Origin: an uncultured Burkholderiales bacterium
Lineage (GTDB): Bacteria; Pseudomonadota; Gammaproteobacteria; Burkholderiales; Burkholderiaceae_C
DNA: 64,000 nt
Reading direction: 5' to 3'
Assembly (NCBI GenBank): GCA_903861115.1
Contig: CAIOTD010000025.1
Span: 1-64,000 of the forward strand
Program-made: the position numbers and the translations under genes
The notes under the pieces: generated by a model
Database searches by the model: none
What the model was told of the DNA's origin: nothing
The model's input: only the letters and a program-made list of their open reading frames with translations
Shown here: positions 16,613-27,037 of the stretch, one piece after another
Layout of the letters: each line of letters opens with the position of its first letter
Position numbering within the stretch: position 1 is the stretch's first letter

Positions 16613-18964
16613 TCATTCAACTCGACGCACCTCATTGGGCTTAAAGCCAAGCTCGGTGGTTTTGCCTTTTTTGGCACGTGTGGCCTTGGCATTGTTCAAG
16701 GAGCGGATTTCAAGCGTTTCTTCTCGCTCCTTGCCACCTCGACCGATGCCTTTGATCAAAATACTACGAACGTAAGCAGCAGCCCCTGCCAACTCGTCCT
16801 TCTTATCCAAGTCGATCAGCAACAGGCCGCGACCGCCTTTCTCCATGATCTTCATCTCTGAAATATCAAAGCTCAAAATTCGCCCACCTTGCGTGACACA
16901 AGCCACGGATTTCGCCACGGCCAGGCTGTTGTTTTGAGAGGCGGCGTCCACGATTGAAGGCCTTAAAACGCGCTCTTGCTCGTTGATGCTCAAGAAGGAC
17001 TTACCGCTTCTGTTTCTTGAAATCATGGACTCAATGGTGGCCATGAAGCCGTAACCCGCGGAGTTGCTCAACAAATACATCGCTGTTGTAGGGCCCACAA
17101 CGTAATGCACCAACTGCGTTGCACTTTCCAGCTCGACCAAAGTCGTCAAGGGTTGACCATCGCCTCTGGCCCCTGGCAGTTGAGTCACCGGCACCGAGTA
17201 CACCCGTCCATTGCTTCCAAAGCACAGGACAGTGTCCACCGTTCGACATTCAAAGGTGTCGTACAAAGCGTCACCAGCTTTAAAGGAGAAGGCCGCACGG
17301 TCGTGTCCATGTCCTGAGCGTGCTCGCACCCAGCCCTTTTCAGAGATGACGACCGTGACGGGTTCATCAACGACTTTGACCTCAACATTGGATCTCTTGT
17401 CTGCTTGGATCAATGTGCGACGCGCATCCCCAAAGATTTTGGCATCCGCCTCAATTTCTTTGATCATCAACCGTCTTTGGGCGGCAGGACTGGCCAAAAT
17501 TTCTTCAAGCTTCGTTCGCTCTTCACCCAAGTTCTTTAACTCTTGCTCAATTTTGATGGCTTCGAGTCGCGCCAATTGCCTCAAGCGAATTTCCAAAATG
17601 TCTTCAGCCTGGCGCTCACTCAAACGGAAACGCTCAATCAGTGCTTGTTTGGGTTCATCGCTTTGACGAATGATGGCAATGACTTCATCGATGTTCAACA
17701 AGACGAGTTGTCGACCCTCCAAAATATGGATGCGGTCCAAGACCTTTTGAAGCCTGAAGTTTGATCTGCGTTGAACGGTGATTTGCCTGAATTCAATCCA
17801 CTCGTTGAACATCTGTCGTAAAGACTTTTGCACGGGCTTGCCATCAATGCCAATCGCCGTCAAGTTGATCGACGAGGAGCTCTCAAGGCTGGTGTGCGCC
17901 AAGAGAACTTGTATCAACTCTTGCTGCTCAATGGTTCGGGTCTTGGGCTCAAACACCAAACGCACAGCCGCGTCCTTTGAAGACTCGTCTCGCACACCAT
18001 CTAAAACACTCAACACCGACGCTTTCAGAGCGTTTTGCTCTGGCGTCAGGGTCTTTTTACCGGCCTTGACTTTTGGATTGGTGAGCTCTTCAATTTCTTC
18101 AAGCACCTTTTGCGAGCTCACACCAGGGGGCAAGGTGTTGACCACAATTTGCCATTGGCCTCTGGCCAAGTCCTCAATCACCCAGCGCGCTCTTACTTTA
18201 AGAGATCCACGGCCTGTGCGATAGGCATCTGAAATTTCTTGGGGACTGCTGATGATTTGACCACCACCTGGGTAATCCGGTCCAGGCAAGATGGCCGCCA
18301 ACTCAAGATCACTCAGTTTTGGGTTCTTGATCAGTGCAACGCAGGCATCGGCCACCTCGCTCAAGTTGTGTGACGGAATTTCAGTCGCCAGTCCAACGGC
18401 AATCCCACTCGCCCCATTCAAAATGGCAAAGGGAAGTCGAGCAGGAAGTTGTTGGGGCTCTTGCGTAGAGCCATCGTAGTTGGCCTGAAAATCAATGGTG
18501 CCCTCGTCCAGCTCATCGAGCAAGAGGCTGGTGATTCTTGATAAACGCGCTTCTGTGTAACGCATGGCCGCAGCACCATCGCCATCGCGAGAACCAAAAT
18601 TGCCTTGGCCATCAATCAAGGGGTAGCGCTGTGAGAAATCTTGCGCCATGCGCACCAACGCATCGTAGGCCGCTTGGTCGCCATGGGGGTGAAAGCGTCC
18701 GAGCACATCGCCCACCACCCGCGCACTTTTGACCGGTCTCGCGCCAACGGCACCATTGGCGCCGCCAAACCCAAGCCCCATGCGAGACATGGAGTAAAGA
18801 ATGCGGCGTTGAACGGGTTTTTGGCCATCACAAATATCGGGCAATGCGCGGCCCTTGACCACGGACAAGGCGTACTCAAGGTAGGCTTGCCTAGCGTATG
18901 CGCCAAGTCCTAGTTCCTCATCCTTGGCAGGCAACAAATTGGTATCCACGTTGTTTTCACTCAT
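16613..18964 (-). CDS. parC: DNA topoisomerase IV subunit A
   Basis: 783-residue breakage-reunion subunit that decatenates daughter chromosomes with ParE. The catalytic tyrosine is Tyr136 in '[11 protein letters not shown]'; the DNA-gate helix reads '[14 protein letters not shown]'. The residue at the E. coli ParC Ser80 quinolone position is Gln97, and that at Glu84 is Asp101. A long coiled coil ('[21 protein letters not shown]', paraphrased position 400-470) and a beta-pinwheel C-terminal domain follow. Starts two bases after parE stops. Length and the ParE partner rule out gyrase A. Confidence 0.96.
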   Translation of the reverse strand: MSENNVDTNLLPAKDEELGLGAYARQAYLEYALSVVKGRALPDICDGQKPVQRRILYSMSRMGLGFGGANGAVGARPVKSARVVGDVLGRFHPHGDQAAYDALVRMAQDFSQRYPLIDGQGNFGSRDGDGAAAMRYTEARLSRITSLLLDELDEGTIDFQANYDGSTQEPQQLPARLPFAILNGASGIAVGLATEIPSHNLSEVADACVALIKNPKLSDLELAAILPGPDYPGGGQIISSPQEISDAYRTGRGSLKVRARWVIEDLARGQWQIVVNTLPPGVSSQKVLEEIEELTNPKVKAGKKTLTPEQNALKASVLSVLDGVRDESSKDAAVRLVFEPKTRTIEQQELIQVLLAHTSLESSSSINLTAIGIDGKPVQKSLRQMFNEWIEFRQITVQRRSNFRLQKVLDRIHILEGRQLVLLNIDEVIAIIRQSDEPKQALIERFRLSERQAEDILEIRLRQLARLEAIKIEQELKNLGEERTKLEEILASPAAQRRLMIKEIEADAKIFGDARRTLIQADKRSNVEVKVVDEPVTVVISEKGWVRARSGHGHDRAAFSFKAGDALYDTFECRTVDTVLCFGSNGRVYSVPVTQLPGARGDGQPLTTLVELESATQLVHYVVGPTTAMYLLSNSAGYGFMATIESMISRNRSGKSFLSINEQERVLRPSIVDAASQNNSLAVAKSVACVTQGGRILSFDISEMKIMEKGGRGLLLIDLDKKDELAGAAAYVRSILIKGIGRGGKEREETLEIRSLNNAKATRAKKGKTTELGFKPNEVRRVE

Positions 18965-18966
18965 GA

Positions 18967-20937
18967 TTAAATATCCACCTCAATGGCGTCTCCATGCAAC
19001 TCCATCAATTCTCGTCTGGCCTGGGCTTCTCCCTTGCCCATCAATTGGGTCATCAAGGACTGCGTTTGCAAAAAGTCCAAATCACCCAATTGAACAGGCA
19101 AGAGTCGTCGCGTGTCAGGATTCAAAGTGGTCTCCCACAACTGCTCGGCATTCATCTCCCCCAAGCCTTTGAAGCGGCTGATGGACCACGCGCCCTCTTT
19201 GACGCCGTCTTTTCTGAGTTTGTCCAAAACGGCGGTCAATTCCCCCTCATCAAGGGTATAAATTTTGGTGGCCGGTTTCTTTCCCCTGGCCGGTGCATCG
19301 ACCCGAAAGAGTGGGGGACGCGCGATAAACACATTGCCGCTTTCGATGAGCCTTGGGAAATGTCTAAAAAACAAAGTCAACAGCAAAACCTGGATGTGTG
19401 AGCCGTCCACGTCCGCGTCGCTCAAGATGCAAATCTTGCCATACCTGAGCCCGCTCAAATCGACCTCATCCTCAGGTCCGTGGGGGTCAACGCCAATGGC
19501 CACCGCAATGTCGTGAATCTCATTGTTGGCAAACAGTCGATCTCTCTCCACCTCCCAAGTGTTCAAGACCTTGCCCCTTAGAGGCAAAATGGCTTGAGAC
19601 TCCTTGTCACGCCCCATCTTGGCGCTCCCACCCGCACTGTCGCCCTCCACCAAGAAGACCTCGTTGTGCGCCAAATCTTTGCTTTCACAGTCGGTCAATT
19701 TACCCGGTAAAACGGCAACGCCAGAGCCTTTTCGCTTCTCAACTTTTTGACCCGCACGTTGGCGAAATTGCGCGGCCTTGATGGCCAATTCGGCCAACTT
19801 GCGGCCATATTCAACGTGCTCGTTGAGCCACAATTCAAGGGCGGGTTTGACAAATCCAGAGACCAATCGCACGGCATCCCTGGAGTTCAATCGTTCTTTG
19901 ATTTGACCCTGAAACTGGGGATCCAAGACCTTGGCGCTCAAGACGTAATTGGCCCGCGCAAAGACATCTTCAGGAAGCAATTTCACCCCCTTGGGCAAAA
20001 GCGCATGCAGGTCAATGAAACTCTTGACCGCTTGAAACAAGCCTTCCCTCAGACCACTTTCATGGGTGCCCCCAGCACTGGTGGGGATCAAATTCACATA
20101 GCTCTCGCGCAGGGCTTGTCCATCCTCTGTAAAGGCCACGCACCAAGCCGCGCCCTCCCCTTCTGCAAAGCTTTCATGGGCACTGTCAGCAAAACCTTCC
20201 CCCTCAAACATGGGGATCACAGGGTCGGCATGCAAGGACTGACCGAGATAATCCTTCAAGCCTCCTTTGTAGACCCAGGTTTGTTCGTCTTTGCTTTTTT
20301 CGCTGAGCAAAGTGACCATGACGCCCGGCATCAACACCGCTTTGCTCCTGAGCAAGTGCGTCAATTCATTCAAAGGAAGCACGGCACTCTCAAAGTACTT
20401 TTGATCGGGCCAGACCCGCACCAAAGTACCTGACTTGCGATCTTCTTTGGTGGCCGCTCTCACCTTTAACGACTCGATGACGTCTCCGCCTTGGAAGACG
20501 AGTCTGGCGACCTTGCCCTCTCTAAAAGACGTGACCTCCATTCTTTTAGACAAGGCATTGGTGACACTCACACCGACGCCGTGCAATCCACCGGAGAAAC
20601 TGTAAGCACCGCCTGTGCCTTTATCAAACTTGCCGCCCGCATGGAGTCTGGTAAAAACCAACTCAATCACAGGCGCTTTTTCCTCTGGGTGCATGCCAAA
20701 CGGAATGCCCCGTCCATCGTCCTCTATGCTGATGCTCGCATCGGTGTGCAAGGTGACCTTGATTTTTTTCCCGTGACCAGCCAAGGCCTCATCGGCCGAG
20801 TTATCAAGCACCTCTTGCACGATGTGCAAAGGGTTGTCGGTGCGGGTGTACATTCCAGGGCGTTGTTTAACGGGCTCCAGGCCCTTCAAAACGCGGATGG
20901 AACTTTCAGAATATTCGGGAGTTTGCTTTGTAGCCAT
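18967..20937 (-). CDS. parE: DNA topoisomerase IV subunit B
   Basis: 656-residue ATPase subunit. The GHKL ATP site has '[10 protein letters not shown]' and '[14 protein letters not shown]'; '[15 protein letters not shown]' is the ATP-lid; the TOPRIM domain has '[12 protein letters not shown]' near residue 430 with 'LPLRGKVLN' and the acidic metal site '[12 protein letters not shown]'. The length is that of ParE rather than GyrB, which is about 800. It forms a two-gene operon with parC. A divergent methyltransferase gene starts 169 bases upstream. Confidence 0.96.
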   Translation of the reverse strand: MATKQTPEYSESSIRVLKGLEPVKQRPGMYTRTDNPLHIVQEVLDNSADEALAGHGKKIKVTLHTDASISIEDDGRGIPFGMHPEEKAPVIELVFTRLHAGGKFDKGTGGAYSFSGGLHGVGVSVTNALSKRMEVTSFREGKVARLVFQGGDVIESLKVRAATKEDRKSGTLVRVWPDQKYFESAVLPLNELTHLLRSKAVLMPGVMVTLLSEKSKDEQTWVYKGGLKDYLGQSLHADPVIPMFEGEGFADSAHESFAEGEGAAWCVAFTEDGQALRESYVNLIPTSAGGTHESGLREGLFQAVKSFIDLHALLPKGVKLLPEDVFARANYVLSAKVLDPQFQGQIKERLNSRDAVRLVSGFVKPALELWLNEHVEYGRKLAELAIKAAQFRQRAGQKVEKRKGSGVAVLPGKLTDCESKDLAHNEVFLVEGDSAGGSAKMGRDKESQAILPLRGKVLNTWEVERDRLFANNEIHDIAVAIGVDPHGPEDEVDLSGLRYGKICILSDADVDGSHIQVLLLTLFFRHFPRLIESGNVFIARPPLFRVDAPARGKKPATKIYTLDEGELTAVLDKLRKDGVKEGAWSISRFKGLGEMNAEQLWETTLNPDTRRLLPVQLGDLDFLQTQSLMTQLMGKGEAQARRELMELHGDAIEVDI

Positions 20938-21040
20938 GGATAGATTGTAGACAGGTTCTCAAGTGATCTGTATGAAAAAACAGTATTTTAGCAAAGACAA
21001 GCCTCCAAGCACCTTGTTGGCGTATTTGCATCAAAACCCA

Positions 21041-21082
21041 TTATCCCAGAGCAGCCCTGGGGGATAATGTGATTTTAATCAA
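21041..21082. promoter_or_regulatory. Two inverted repeats in the parE/methyltransferase divergent region
   Basis: TTATCCCAG ... CTGGGGGATAA (21041-21067) is an imperfect palindrome with two extra G's in the right arm. Just after it, GTGAT-TTTA-ATCAA (21069-21082) is one base away from an FNR-type box (TTGAT-N4-ATCAA). It sits 25 bases before the + strand ATG, too close for a class II activator there. Meaning uncertain. Confidence 0.3.
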
Positions 21083-21106
21083 TGAAATTATCATACTTTA
21101 GTACCC

Positions 21107-21688
21107 ATGCCTATTTTGCACGATCCAAGCCGTCCACCCCTGCAAGCCTCTGATTGGCTCAAAAAGTGGTCGCACGTCCTTGCACCGCGAAGCCGGATTT
21201 TGGACTTGGCCTGTGGGTCTGGCAGACACGCCTTGTGGCTCTCAAGCTTAAAAATGGACGTTTTGGCGGTGGACAAAGACTTGGCGGCGCTTGAGCAGAT
21301 TCAAAAAATGGGCATCCAGACCCTATGTGCAGATCTAGAAAACGCCCCCTGGCCACTGGTGGGCGAGCAATTTGATGCGGTGCTGGTCACCAATTACCTG
21401 TGGCGCGCACTTTGGCCCGAACTCCTGGACTGTGTCAAAGACGGCGGATTTGTCATCTATGAGACCTTTTCTGAAGGGCACCAGATGTATGGCAGGCCCA
21501 CAAGGGCGGATTTTTTGCTTCAAAGTGGTGAACTCTTGCGTGTGTTCAATGCATTTAAAGTTTTGGGCTACGAAGAAGGTTTGCTCAGCGAACCGACGCG
21601 TTACGTGCAAAGAATCATTGCTCAAAAGCCCACTCTTTCTGGCACACTTACACATCTGGCGATTGGCTCGTTAGAATGCAGTTATTAA
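21107..21688 (+). CDS. Class I SAM-dependent methyltransferase
   Basis: 193 residues with the Rossmann methyltransferase core: motif I '[17 protein letters not shown]' near residue 33, acidic strand-2 end 'VLAVDKD', '[10 protein letters not shown]' (motif II region) and '[19 protein letters not shown]' (motif III/post). The C-terminus '[19 protein letters not shown]' resembles the small tellurite-resistance/TehB-like methyltransferases common in Betaproteobacteria. The substrate cannot be read. It ends 23 bases before the dapA start and may be cotranscribed with it. Confidence 0.8.
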   Translation: MPILHDPSRPPLQASDWLKKWSHVLAPRSRILDLACGSGRHALWLSSLKMDVLAVDKDLAALEQIQKMGIQTLCADLENAPWPLVGEQFDAVLVTNYLWRALWPELLDCVKDGGFVIYETFSEGHQMYGRPTRADFLLQSGELLRVFNAFKVLGYEEGLLSEPTRYVQRIIAQKPTLSGTLTHLAIGSLECSY

Positions 21689-21711
21689 CATCTGAACATT
21701 TGAACACTTCT

Positions 21712-22593
21712 ATGGCACCCATCACTGGCAGCATTGTGGCTTTGGCCACCCCTTTGAACCCCGACATGAGCGTTGATTATCCAACGCTTAGAAAACTCAT
21801 TGACTGGCACATTCATGAAGGCACGGACTGCATTGGCGTCGTAGGCACCACGGGCGAATCCCCCACCGTGAGCGTGGAAGAGCACAGAGAGATCATTCGC
21901 GTGAGCGTTGAGCAAGCCAACAAACGCGTGCCCATCATGGCCGGTTGTGGCGCCAACTCCACCCAAGAGGCCATTGCTTTGGCCAAATTTGCCAAACAAG
22001 TGGGCGCAGACTGTCAGCTCCAAGTGGTTCCGTACTACAACAAACCCACGCAAGAAGGTCAGTTTCAACATTTCAAAGCCATTGCCGAGGCAGAAGATTT
22101 GCCCATGGTGCTGTACAACGTCCCTGGGCGAACCGTCGCCGATATGCAGCACGACACCGTGCTCAGACTCACGCAAGTGCCTGGCATCGTGGGCATCAAG
22201 GAAGCCACGGGCAACATTGAGCGGGCTCAATGGCTCATTCGTGAGACGCCCTCCTCTTTTGCGGTTTACTCAGGCGATGATCCGACAGCTGTGGCCTTGA
22301 TGCTTTGCGGTGGGCAAGGCAATGTGAGCGTGACCGCCAACGTCGCCCCCAAGCTCATGCATGAGTTGTGCATGGCGGCGATCAAAGGGGATGTTCAAGC
22401 GGCCATGAAAATTCAATTCCAATTGATGCCCGTGCACAAACACCTCTTTGTCGAGGCCAACCCCATTCCCGTGAAGTGGGCCATGGCAAGAATGGGTTTA
22501 TGCGGGCCCACACTCAGATTGCCATTGACGCCTTTGGCCAGTCAATTCGAAACCACCGTTGAAACTGCACTGCGTGCAAGCGGCCTCCTTTGA
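21712..22593 (+). CDS. dapA: 4-hydroxy-tetrahydrodipicolinate synthase
   Basis: First committed step of lysine/diaminopimelate synthesis, condensing pyruvate with aspartate semialdehyde. 293 residues from MAPITGS (21712); an upstream in-frame ATG adds 12 residues that are not family-like. A class I aldolase TIM barrel: 'GTTGESPTV' pyruvate-binding loop, 'LYNVPGRTV' catalytic tyrosine, Schiff-base lysine in 'GIKEATGN'. bamC (also called dapX) follows, a classic arrangement. Confidence 0.96.
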   Translation: MAPITGSIVALATPLNPDMSVDYPTLRKLIDWHIHEGTDCIGVVGTTGESPTVSVEEHREIIRVSVEQANKRVPIMAGCGANSTQEAIALAKFAKQVGADCQLQVVPYYNKPTQEGQFQHFKAIAEAEDLPMVLYNVPGRTVADMQHDTVLRLTQVPGIVGIKEATGNIERAQWLIRETPSSFAVYSGDDPTAVALMLCGGQGNVSVTANVAPKLMHELCMAAIKGDVQAAMKIQFQLMPVHKHLFVEANPIPVKWAMARMGLCGPTLRLPLTPLASQFETTVETALRASGLL

Positions 22594-22613
22594 GACATAA
22601 CAGGATTAACTCA

Positions 22614-23744
22614 GTGATACATTCATTCTTTCGAACGCCACAAAAACACACGTCTTCACTGCTTTTGGTGGCTTGCACGGTGGCTCTTTTGTCCTCATGC
22701 TCAAGTGTTTTTAACAGCGACAAAATCAATTACAAATCCCAAGCAAGTGCGCAGCCGGTCACCTTGGACATTCCACCCGATTTGACCCAACTCAGCAAAG
22801 ACACCCGCTACCGCATTCCAGGCGAACAAGTCAGCGCCAACGCGATGGGCCTGAACACCCCCGTCAATTCAACACCCACCGTTGGGGCCACAAAAATCAG
22901 TGACATCTCCATTTCTCGCTTGGGCACCCAGCGTTGGCTGCTAGTTCAACGCGCGCCCGACGATGTCTGGCCCGCCGTCAAACAGTTTTGGCTTGACAGT
23001 GGTTTTGTATTCGTGAAAGAGGATGACAAAATGGGCCTGCTCGAGACCGACTGGGCCGAGAACAAGGCCATCACACCCCAAGACCTCTTTGGTAAAACCC
23101 TCAAGAGCTTTTTAGGCAGTGTCATGTCCACGGGCATCAAAGACAAATTCATCACACGCCTAGAGGCCGTGGACAACAAACAAGTGGAGATTTTTATCTC
23201 TCACCGCTCCGTGGAAGATGTGGGTCCCACCAGCACCAATCCCATGAGCAGCTTTAAAACCCGGGCCCCTGATCCCGAGCTTGAAAACGAGTTCTTAAAA
23301 CGCTTGATGCTTCGACTAGGCGCCCCTGAAAAACAAGCCGCCGAAGTGACAAAACCTCTGGATGCGCCCGTGGTCGCCAAGGCGAGCCTGGACAAGCAAG
23401 ACAAAATCTCCAAAATCACCTATCAAGAAGGATTCGACACCGCTTGGCGCCGTGTGGGCTTGGCCTTGGACCGCTCGGGCTTTACGGTAGAGGACCGCGA
23501 CCGCAAAGCGGGGCTTTATTTCGTGCGCTTTGTGGACCGACCCAACGATGGCAAGGAGCCAGGATTCTTCTCCCGTTTGTTCTCGAGCTCCACAAAGGAC
23601 GAAGGTCCCCAACGTTATCGCTTAAAGCTTGAAGCCCAAAGCGAGACAAAGACCGTGATCGTGATTCAAAACAGCTCTGGAGACACAGATGCGTCCAACG
23701 CCGGCGCCAAGATTGCTCAATTGCTGCTTGAGGAATTGAAGTAA
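22614..23744 (+). CDS. bamC: Outer membrane protein assembly factor BamC (lipoprotein)
   Basis: Lipoprotein of the BAM complex in the outer membrane. The GTG at 22614 is preferred over the TTG at 22590, because AGGA at 22603-22606 sits eight bases ahead of it. A signal peptide ends in lipobox 'LLSSC'. Two helix-grip domains follow: 'RWLLVQRAPDDVWPAVKQFW' and, after a linker, 'FDTAWRRVGLALDRSGFTVEDRD'. About 376 residues, in the family range. It follows dapA as in E. coli (dapA-nlpB). Confidence 0.92.
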   Translation: MIHSFFRTPQKHTSSLLLVACTVALLSSCSSVFNSDKINYKSQASAQPVTLDIPPDLTQLSKDTRYRIPGEQVSANAMGLNTPVNSTPTVGATKISDISISRLGTQRWLLVQRAPDDVWPAVKQFWLDSGFVFVKEDDKMGLLETDWAENKAITPQDLFGKTLKSFLGSVMSTGIKDKFITRLEAVDNKQVEIFISHRSVEDVGPTSTNPMSSFKTRAPDPELENEFLKRLMLRLGAPEKQAAEVTKPLDAPVVAKASLDKQDKISKITYQEGFDTAWRRVGLALDRSGFTVEDRDRKAGLYFVRFVDRPNDGKEPGFFSRLFSSSTKDEGPQRYRLKLEAQSETKTVIVIQNSSGDTDASNAGAKIAQLLLEELK

Positions 23745-23803
23745 GCCGTTTGCTGCGACGTGAAAACACACCCACCACTCTCCTTGAACGCTTGTAAACG
23801 GTT

Positions 23804-24592
23804 GTGTTGAGATTTAAAAGTTTAGGCAGCGGCAGCGCTGGCAACGCGACCTTGATTGAGGCCACCCACGGGGAGCACACCTCACGTGTGATGATTGATT
23901 GCGGCCTGTCCATGACAGAGCTTAGGAGTCAATTGATCCCCATGGGCTTGGATCTAGAGGACATCCATGCTTTGTTTGTCACCCACGAACACTCCGATCA
24001 CGTGGGACAGGCCAAACAGTTTGGACTCAAAACCGGGCGTCCCATCTTTGCCAGTCAAGGCACACAATTGGCCATCCAAGTCCATGGCTGGGGTTTGAGA
24101 GAAGAGCAAATTCAAAGTGCCTCAGACAGTGAAGTCATTCAAATCGGCGCACTCAGCCTGTGCCCTTTCACCGTGCCACACGATGCAAGAGAGCCTTTGC
24201 AACTGAGTTTGAGTGATGGTCAGACGAAGCTCGGACTGGTGACCGATTTGGGACATGTGAGTTCGCATGTGGTGAACGCACTGCAAAACTGTCATGCCCT
24301 GATTTTGGAGTGCAACCACGATGAGCACATGTTACGGCTCTCCAAATATCCGTCCTTTTTAAAGGCGCGCATCTCGGGGCCACTGGGGCATTTATCCAAC
24401 AAGGACTCGGCCAAATTGCTCAAAGCGGTGTTGAGTGAGAACTTAAAAACCGTGGTTGCAGCTCATCTGAGCGAGAAAAACAATACCCCAGAACTGGCCA
24501 CGAGCGCCCTGCTTGAGGTGATTGACGCCAAGGGGCCCCAACTGATCGTGGCTCACCCCGATACCGGCACCGACTGGATCCTTGTCCACTGA
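23804..24592 (+). CDS. MBL-fold metallo-hydrolase (YycJ/WalJ-like)
   Basis: 262 residues, apparent GTG start at 23804 (TTG at 23807 is also possible). Metallo-beta-lactamase fold: 'SLGSGSAGNATLIE' N-terminal strand, zinc motif 'VTHEHSDHVG' near residue 60, 'VPHDAREP' and 'LVTDLGHVS' for further metal ligands, 'LILECNHDEHML', and the late histidine in 'VAAHLSEKNNTPELA'. This matches the YycJ-type subgroup; members have been proposed as single- or double-strand nucleases. It stands downstream of bamC by 59 bases. Confidence 0.88.
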   Translation: MLRFKSLGSGSAGNATLIEATHGEHTSRVMIDCGLSMTELRSQLIPMGLDLEDIHALFVTHEHSDHVGQAKQFGLKTGRPIFASQGTQLAIQVHGWGLREEQIQSASDSEVIQIGALSLCPFTVPHDAREPLQLSLSDGQTKLGLVTDLGHVSSHVVNALQNCHALILECNHDEHMLRLSKYPSFLKARISGPLGHLSNKDSAKLLKAVLSENLKTVVAAHLSEKNNTPELATSALLEVIDAKGPQLIVAHPDTGTDWILVH

Positions 24593-24653
24593 TCGCCAAG
24601 CAAATCTGCAGACCCCCCGAGCACGACATGCTCGAAACGACTCTAAAGACCCC

Positions 24654-24687
24654 CCCCAAAAAAAAGCCACCCGAGGGTGGCTTTTGC
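24654..24687 (-). terminator. Terminator of the small Ala/Pro-rich lipoprotein gene
   Basis: AAAAGCCACCC-GA-GGGTGGCTTTT hairpin (24662-24685), read on the minus strand, is followed by eight T's. The stem lies 17 bases past the lipoprotein stop and also sits downstream of the MBL gene on the other strand. Confidence 0.8.
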
Positions 24688-24701
24688 CTCAACCAGAAGG
24701 A

Positions 24702-24899
24702 TTACTTCTTGTCGGCAGCAGCAGGTGCAGCAGGTGCAGCGTCAGCAGCAGGAGCGGCTGGAGCAGCAGGTGCAGCGTCAGCAGCAGGTGCAGCAGCGGG
24801 AGCAGCAGGTGCTTCTGCAGGAGCAGCAGGAGCTTCTTTTTTGCCACAAGCAACTAAAGCAGCGGCTAACAAAGTTGCCAATAGAAGTGATTTTTTCAT
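24702..24899 (-). CDS. Small Ala/Pro-rich lipoprotein
   Basis: 65 residues. A type II signal peptide with a lipobox 'LVAC' gives a mature start at Cys18. 'GKKE' follows, then about 40 residues of almost only Ala, Pro, Asp and Glu in repeated 'APAAPAADAAPAAP' blocks, ending ADKK. The DNA is a matching GCA/GGT-rich repeat. An extended, flexible acidic tether anchored in a membrane is plausible; no function can be named. It has its own promoter and terminator, so it is probably a real and well-expressed gene. Confidence 0.75.
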   Translation of the reverse strand: MKKSLLLATLLAAALVACGKKEAPAAPAEAPAAPAAAPAADAAPAAPAAPAADAAPAAPAAADKK

Positions 24900-25003
24900 G
24901 TCAGATGTCCTTTGAGGGGTAAAGTTAACAATTTCCGGAAATTGTCACAATAAACTGTGACCGAGTCACCAATACTAAACTGCACCAATGAACTCAGAGC
25001 CGG

Positions 25004-25034
25004 ATTATAAAGGATTATTCAGGCGTCTTTGTAA
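25004..25034 (-). promoter_or_regulatory. Putative sigma-70 promoter of the small lipoprotein gene
   Basis: On the minus strand: TTACAA (25034-25029), 19-base spacer, perfect TATAAT (25009-25004). Transcription would start near 24997, leaving a leader of about 95 bases. Confidence 0.45.
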
Positions 25035-25091
25035 TTTATCACATTGAAGGGTTTTGTAGGACTTGGTCTTCATATTTAAACCTTGTTGTGC

Positions 25092-26297
25092 TCAGTCTGT
25101 TTGCAGCATGATCCAGCCACAGTCAAGCCATTCACTCAACAAGTCCATCAGCGCATTCAAACGGGCCTCGGATTTTTTAGCCAATTTCTCCAAATCCGTT
25201 GGCACTATAAAGCGCTGATTGGCCAACTTTCTCAAGATGTCCCCTTCTAAACCCGTGGCCCCGATGCTCTCCGCGTTGATGAAAATGGTCGATTGATCAT
25301 AAAGAAGCTCCGTCTTGCTCGACACGCACAAGGCTTGGTGAGAAGCACCTTGCATCCAACCGAACAAACGCTTCGCACCATCTTGCTCCAAGCTTGATTC
25401 AAACCACACATGGTCCTTGGGTTCACTCAAATACTCCCCCAGGCTTCGCATGAACTCATCCCGGTTGGACAACATTTTTTCCATGTGCTTGAGCGCAAAG
25501 TTTTGTAAAGTCACCGGAATCAGGCCCGGTTCTTGGGTGGCTTTTTGTTGGGGGTCGCTGTAGAGCACAGGGCTCAAGGACTCGTCCTCAGACAATCGAT
25601 CCAAATAACGCACCAAGACCTCTTTGACCAAGGTCTTGGACTCGGGCGCTTTGAAACCAATGGAGTACGTCATGCATTCGCCAAGGGCAACACCGTCATG
25701 GGCGTATTGCGGGGGCAAATAAAGCATGTCCCCGGGCTCCAAAACATATTCTTGATCATAAGAAAAATTTGACAAAATCTTAAGCGGTGCCTCTTTGACC
25801 AAGCGCAAATCCGTGCCAGCGCCAATTCGCCATCGCCTGCGGCCACTGGCTTGCAAAAGAAAGACATCGTAACTGTCAAAATGAGGACCCACGCCACCGC
25901 CATCGGTGGCAAAACTGATCATCAAATCATCCAGTCGGGCCTTGGGCAAGAAGTGCCACAGGGACAACAAATGCGCCGCCAATGGGTGATGCAAATTCAC
26001 ACCTTGCACCAGCAAGGTCCAGTCTTTTTGCGACAAAGTGGGCAGTTGTCCTCGCTTGAAAGGCCCTTTTTGCATGCGCCAAGAGGCTTTGGCACCCTTG
26101 TTTTTGACGCGCTGGACAAGCCTTGACTCAACCTCAGGGGCTTTGGCCAAAGAAAATAGTTCGGTGCGCGAAATCGGTGCCTTAAAATGCGGGATGGCTT
26201 GTCGAATCAGCAATGGCTTTTTTTGCCAATACCTTGACATGAATTGCTGCGCTGTGATCCCACCTAGGAGTGTTTGCGCTTCATTGATGGGCATCAT
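25092..26297 (-). CDS. JmjC/cupin-type ribosomal oxygenase (RoxA/YcfD-like)
   Basis: Fe(II)/2-oxoglutarate-dependent oxygenase of the YcfD/MINA53 group; the E. coli member hydroxylates an arginine of ribosomal protein L16. The iron motif HxD is in 'GPHFDSYDVFLLQASGRRRW' and the third histidine in 'LPPQYAHDGVALGEC'. A dimerisation and C-terminal winged-helix part follow, reaching about 401 residues. The ATG at 26297 is preferred over 26327 because AAGGA sits seven bases ahead of it. Substrate by homology only. Confidence 0.85.
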   Translation of the reverse strand: MMPINEAQTLLGGITAQQFMSRYWQKKPLLIRQAIPHFKAPISRTELFSLAKAPEVESRLVQRVKNKGAKASWRMQKGPFKRGQLPTLSQKDWTLLVQGVNLHHPLAAHLLSLWHFLPKARLDDLMISFATDGGGVGPHFDSYDVFLLQASGRRRWRIGAGTDLRLVKEAPLKILSNFSYDQEYVLEPGDMLYLPPQYAHDGVALGECMTYSIGFKAPESKTLVKEVLVRYLDRLSEDESLSPVLYSDPQQKATQEPGLIPVTLQNFALKHMEKMLSNRDEFMRSLGEYLSEPKDHVWFESSLEQDGAKRLFGWMQGASHQALCVSSKTELLYDQSTIFINAESIGATGLEGDILRKLANQRFIVPTDLEKLAKKSEARLNALMDLLSEWLDCGWIMLQTD

Positions 26298-26377
26298 TTT
26301 GGGGTCCTTGTCCTTTTGTGTGATCATTTTTACATCGAATTGATCAGCAAGGCTGCTTTTAACGTTTTTTTATTTTT

Positions 26378-26977
26378 ATGCTTATGAACATCTCCCCCCC
26401 CTGCGTCGTTGAATTGACTTGGACGCTCTCGGACACCCTCAATGAGGAATTGGACGTCTTGTCTGAACCCGTTGAGTTCTTTGTGGGCGGGCACGACTTG
26501 TTGGCCAAAATTGAAGAGGCCTTGATGGGTCACGAAGTGGGAGACGAGTTGGCCCTTCACCTCGAGCCCGAGGAGGCCTTTGGCGACTATGATGAAAACA
26601 AAGTCTTTTTAGAAGCCAGAGACTTGTTCCCCAAAGAGACAGAGGAAGGCATGAGCTTTGATGGAAGCACGCTGCCTAAAAAACTGAGCTCTGACGCGCC
26701 CGCAGACCTCATCTACACCGTGACCGACGTGTACCCGGATCATGTGGTGCTGGATGGCAACCATCCGCTGGCAGGCATTGCGCTCAGACTGCGACTTAAA
26801 ATTCATGCCATTCGAGAGGCCACAGAGAGCGAAATCGCTCAAGGCTCCTTGGGGATTGGATTTTTTCAACCCATCGCCTACGACGATGACGCATTCGAAG
26901 ACCTTGATGAAGAGATGGAGGGTGAGACAGACTCGCCATCGCATGCAGCCCCTGGCAAACCTCCGCTTCTGCACTGA
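26378..26977 (+). CDS. FKBP-type peptidyl-prolyl isomerase, SlyD-like
   Basis: 199 residues. The N-terminal FKBP half ends around 'VEFFVGGHDLLAKIEEALMG', the insert-in-flap chaperone domain follows ('LEPEEAFGDYDENKVF'), and the FKBP domain closes with 'DGNHPLAGIALRLRLKI'. This split order is the SlyD arrangement. The acidic C-terminal tail lacks the His/Cys-rich metal-binding stretch of E. coli SlyD. Cytosolic proline isomerase and holdase. Divergent from the roxA-like gene. Confidence 0.9.
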   Translation: MLMNISPPCVVELTWTLSDTLNEELDVLSEPVEFFVGGHDLLAKIEEALMGHEVGDELALHLEPEEAFGDYDENKVFLEARDLFPKETEEGMSFDGSTLPKKLSSDAPADLIYTVTDVYPDHVVLDGNHPLAGIALRLRLKIHAIREATESEIAQGSLGIGFFQPIAYDDDAFEDLDEEMEGETDSPSHAAPGKPPLLH

Positions 26978-27037
26978 ACCCAGGTCTCGGTTTGGCCCGC
27001 CAGGCACTGGGCAAGGCCAAATTTGAGACCTCAGACG

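Noticed and set aside
24720-24840. Tandem repeat as a possible CRISPR or satellite
   Set aside because: The GCA/GGT repeats are the codons of the Ala/Pro-rich lipoprotein; no spacers or cas genes.
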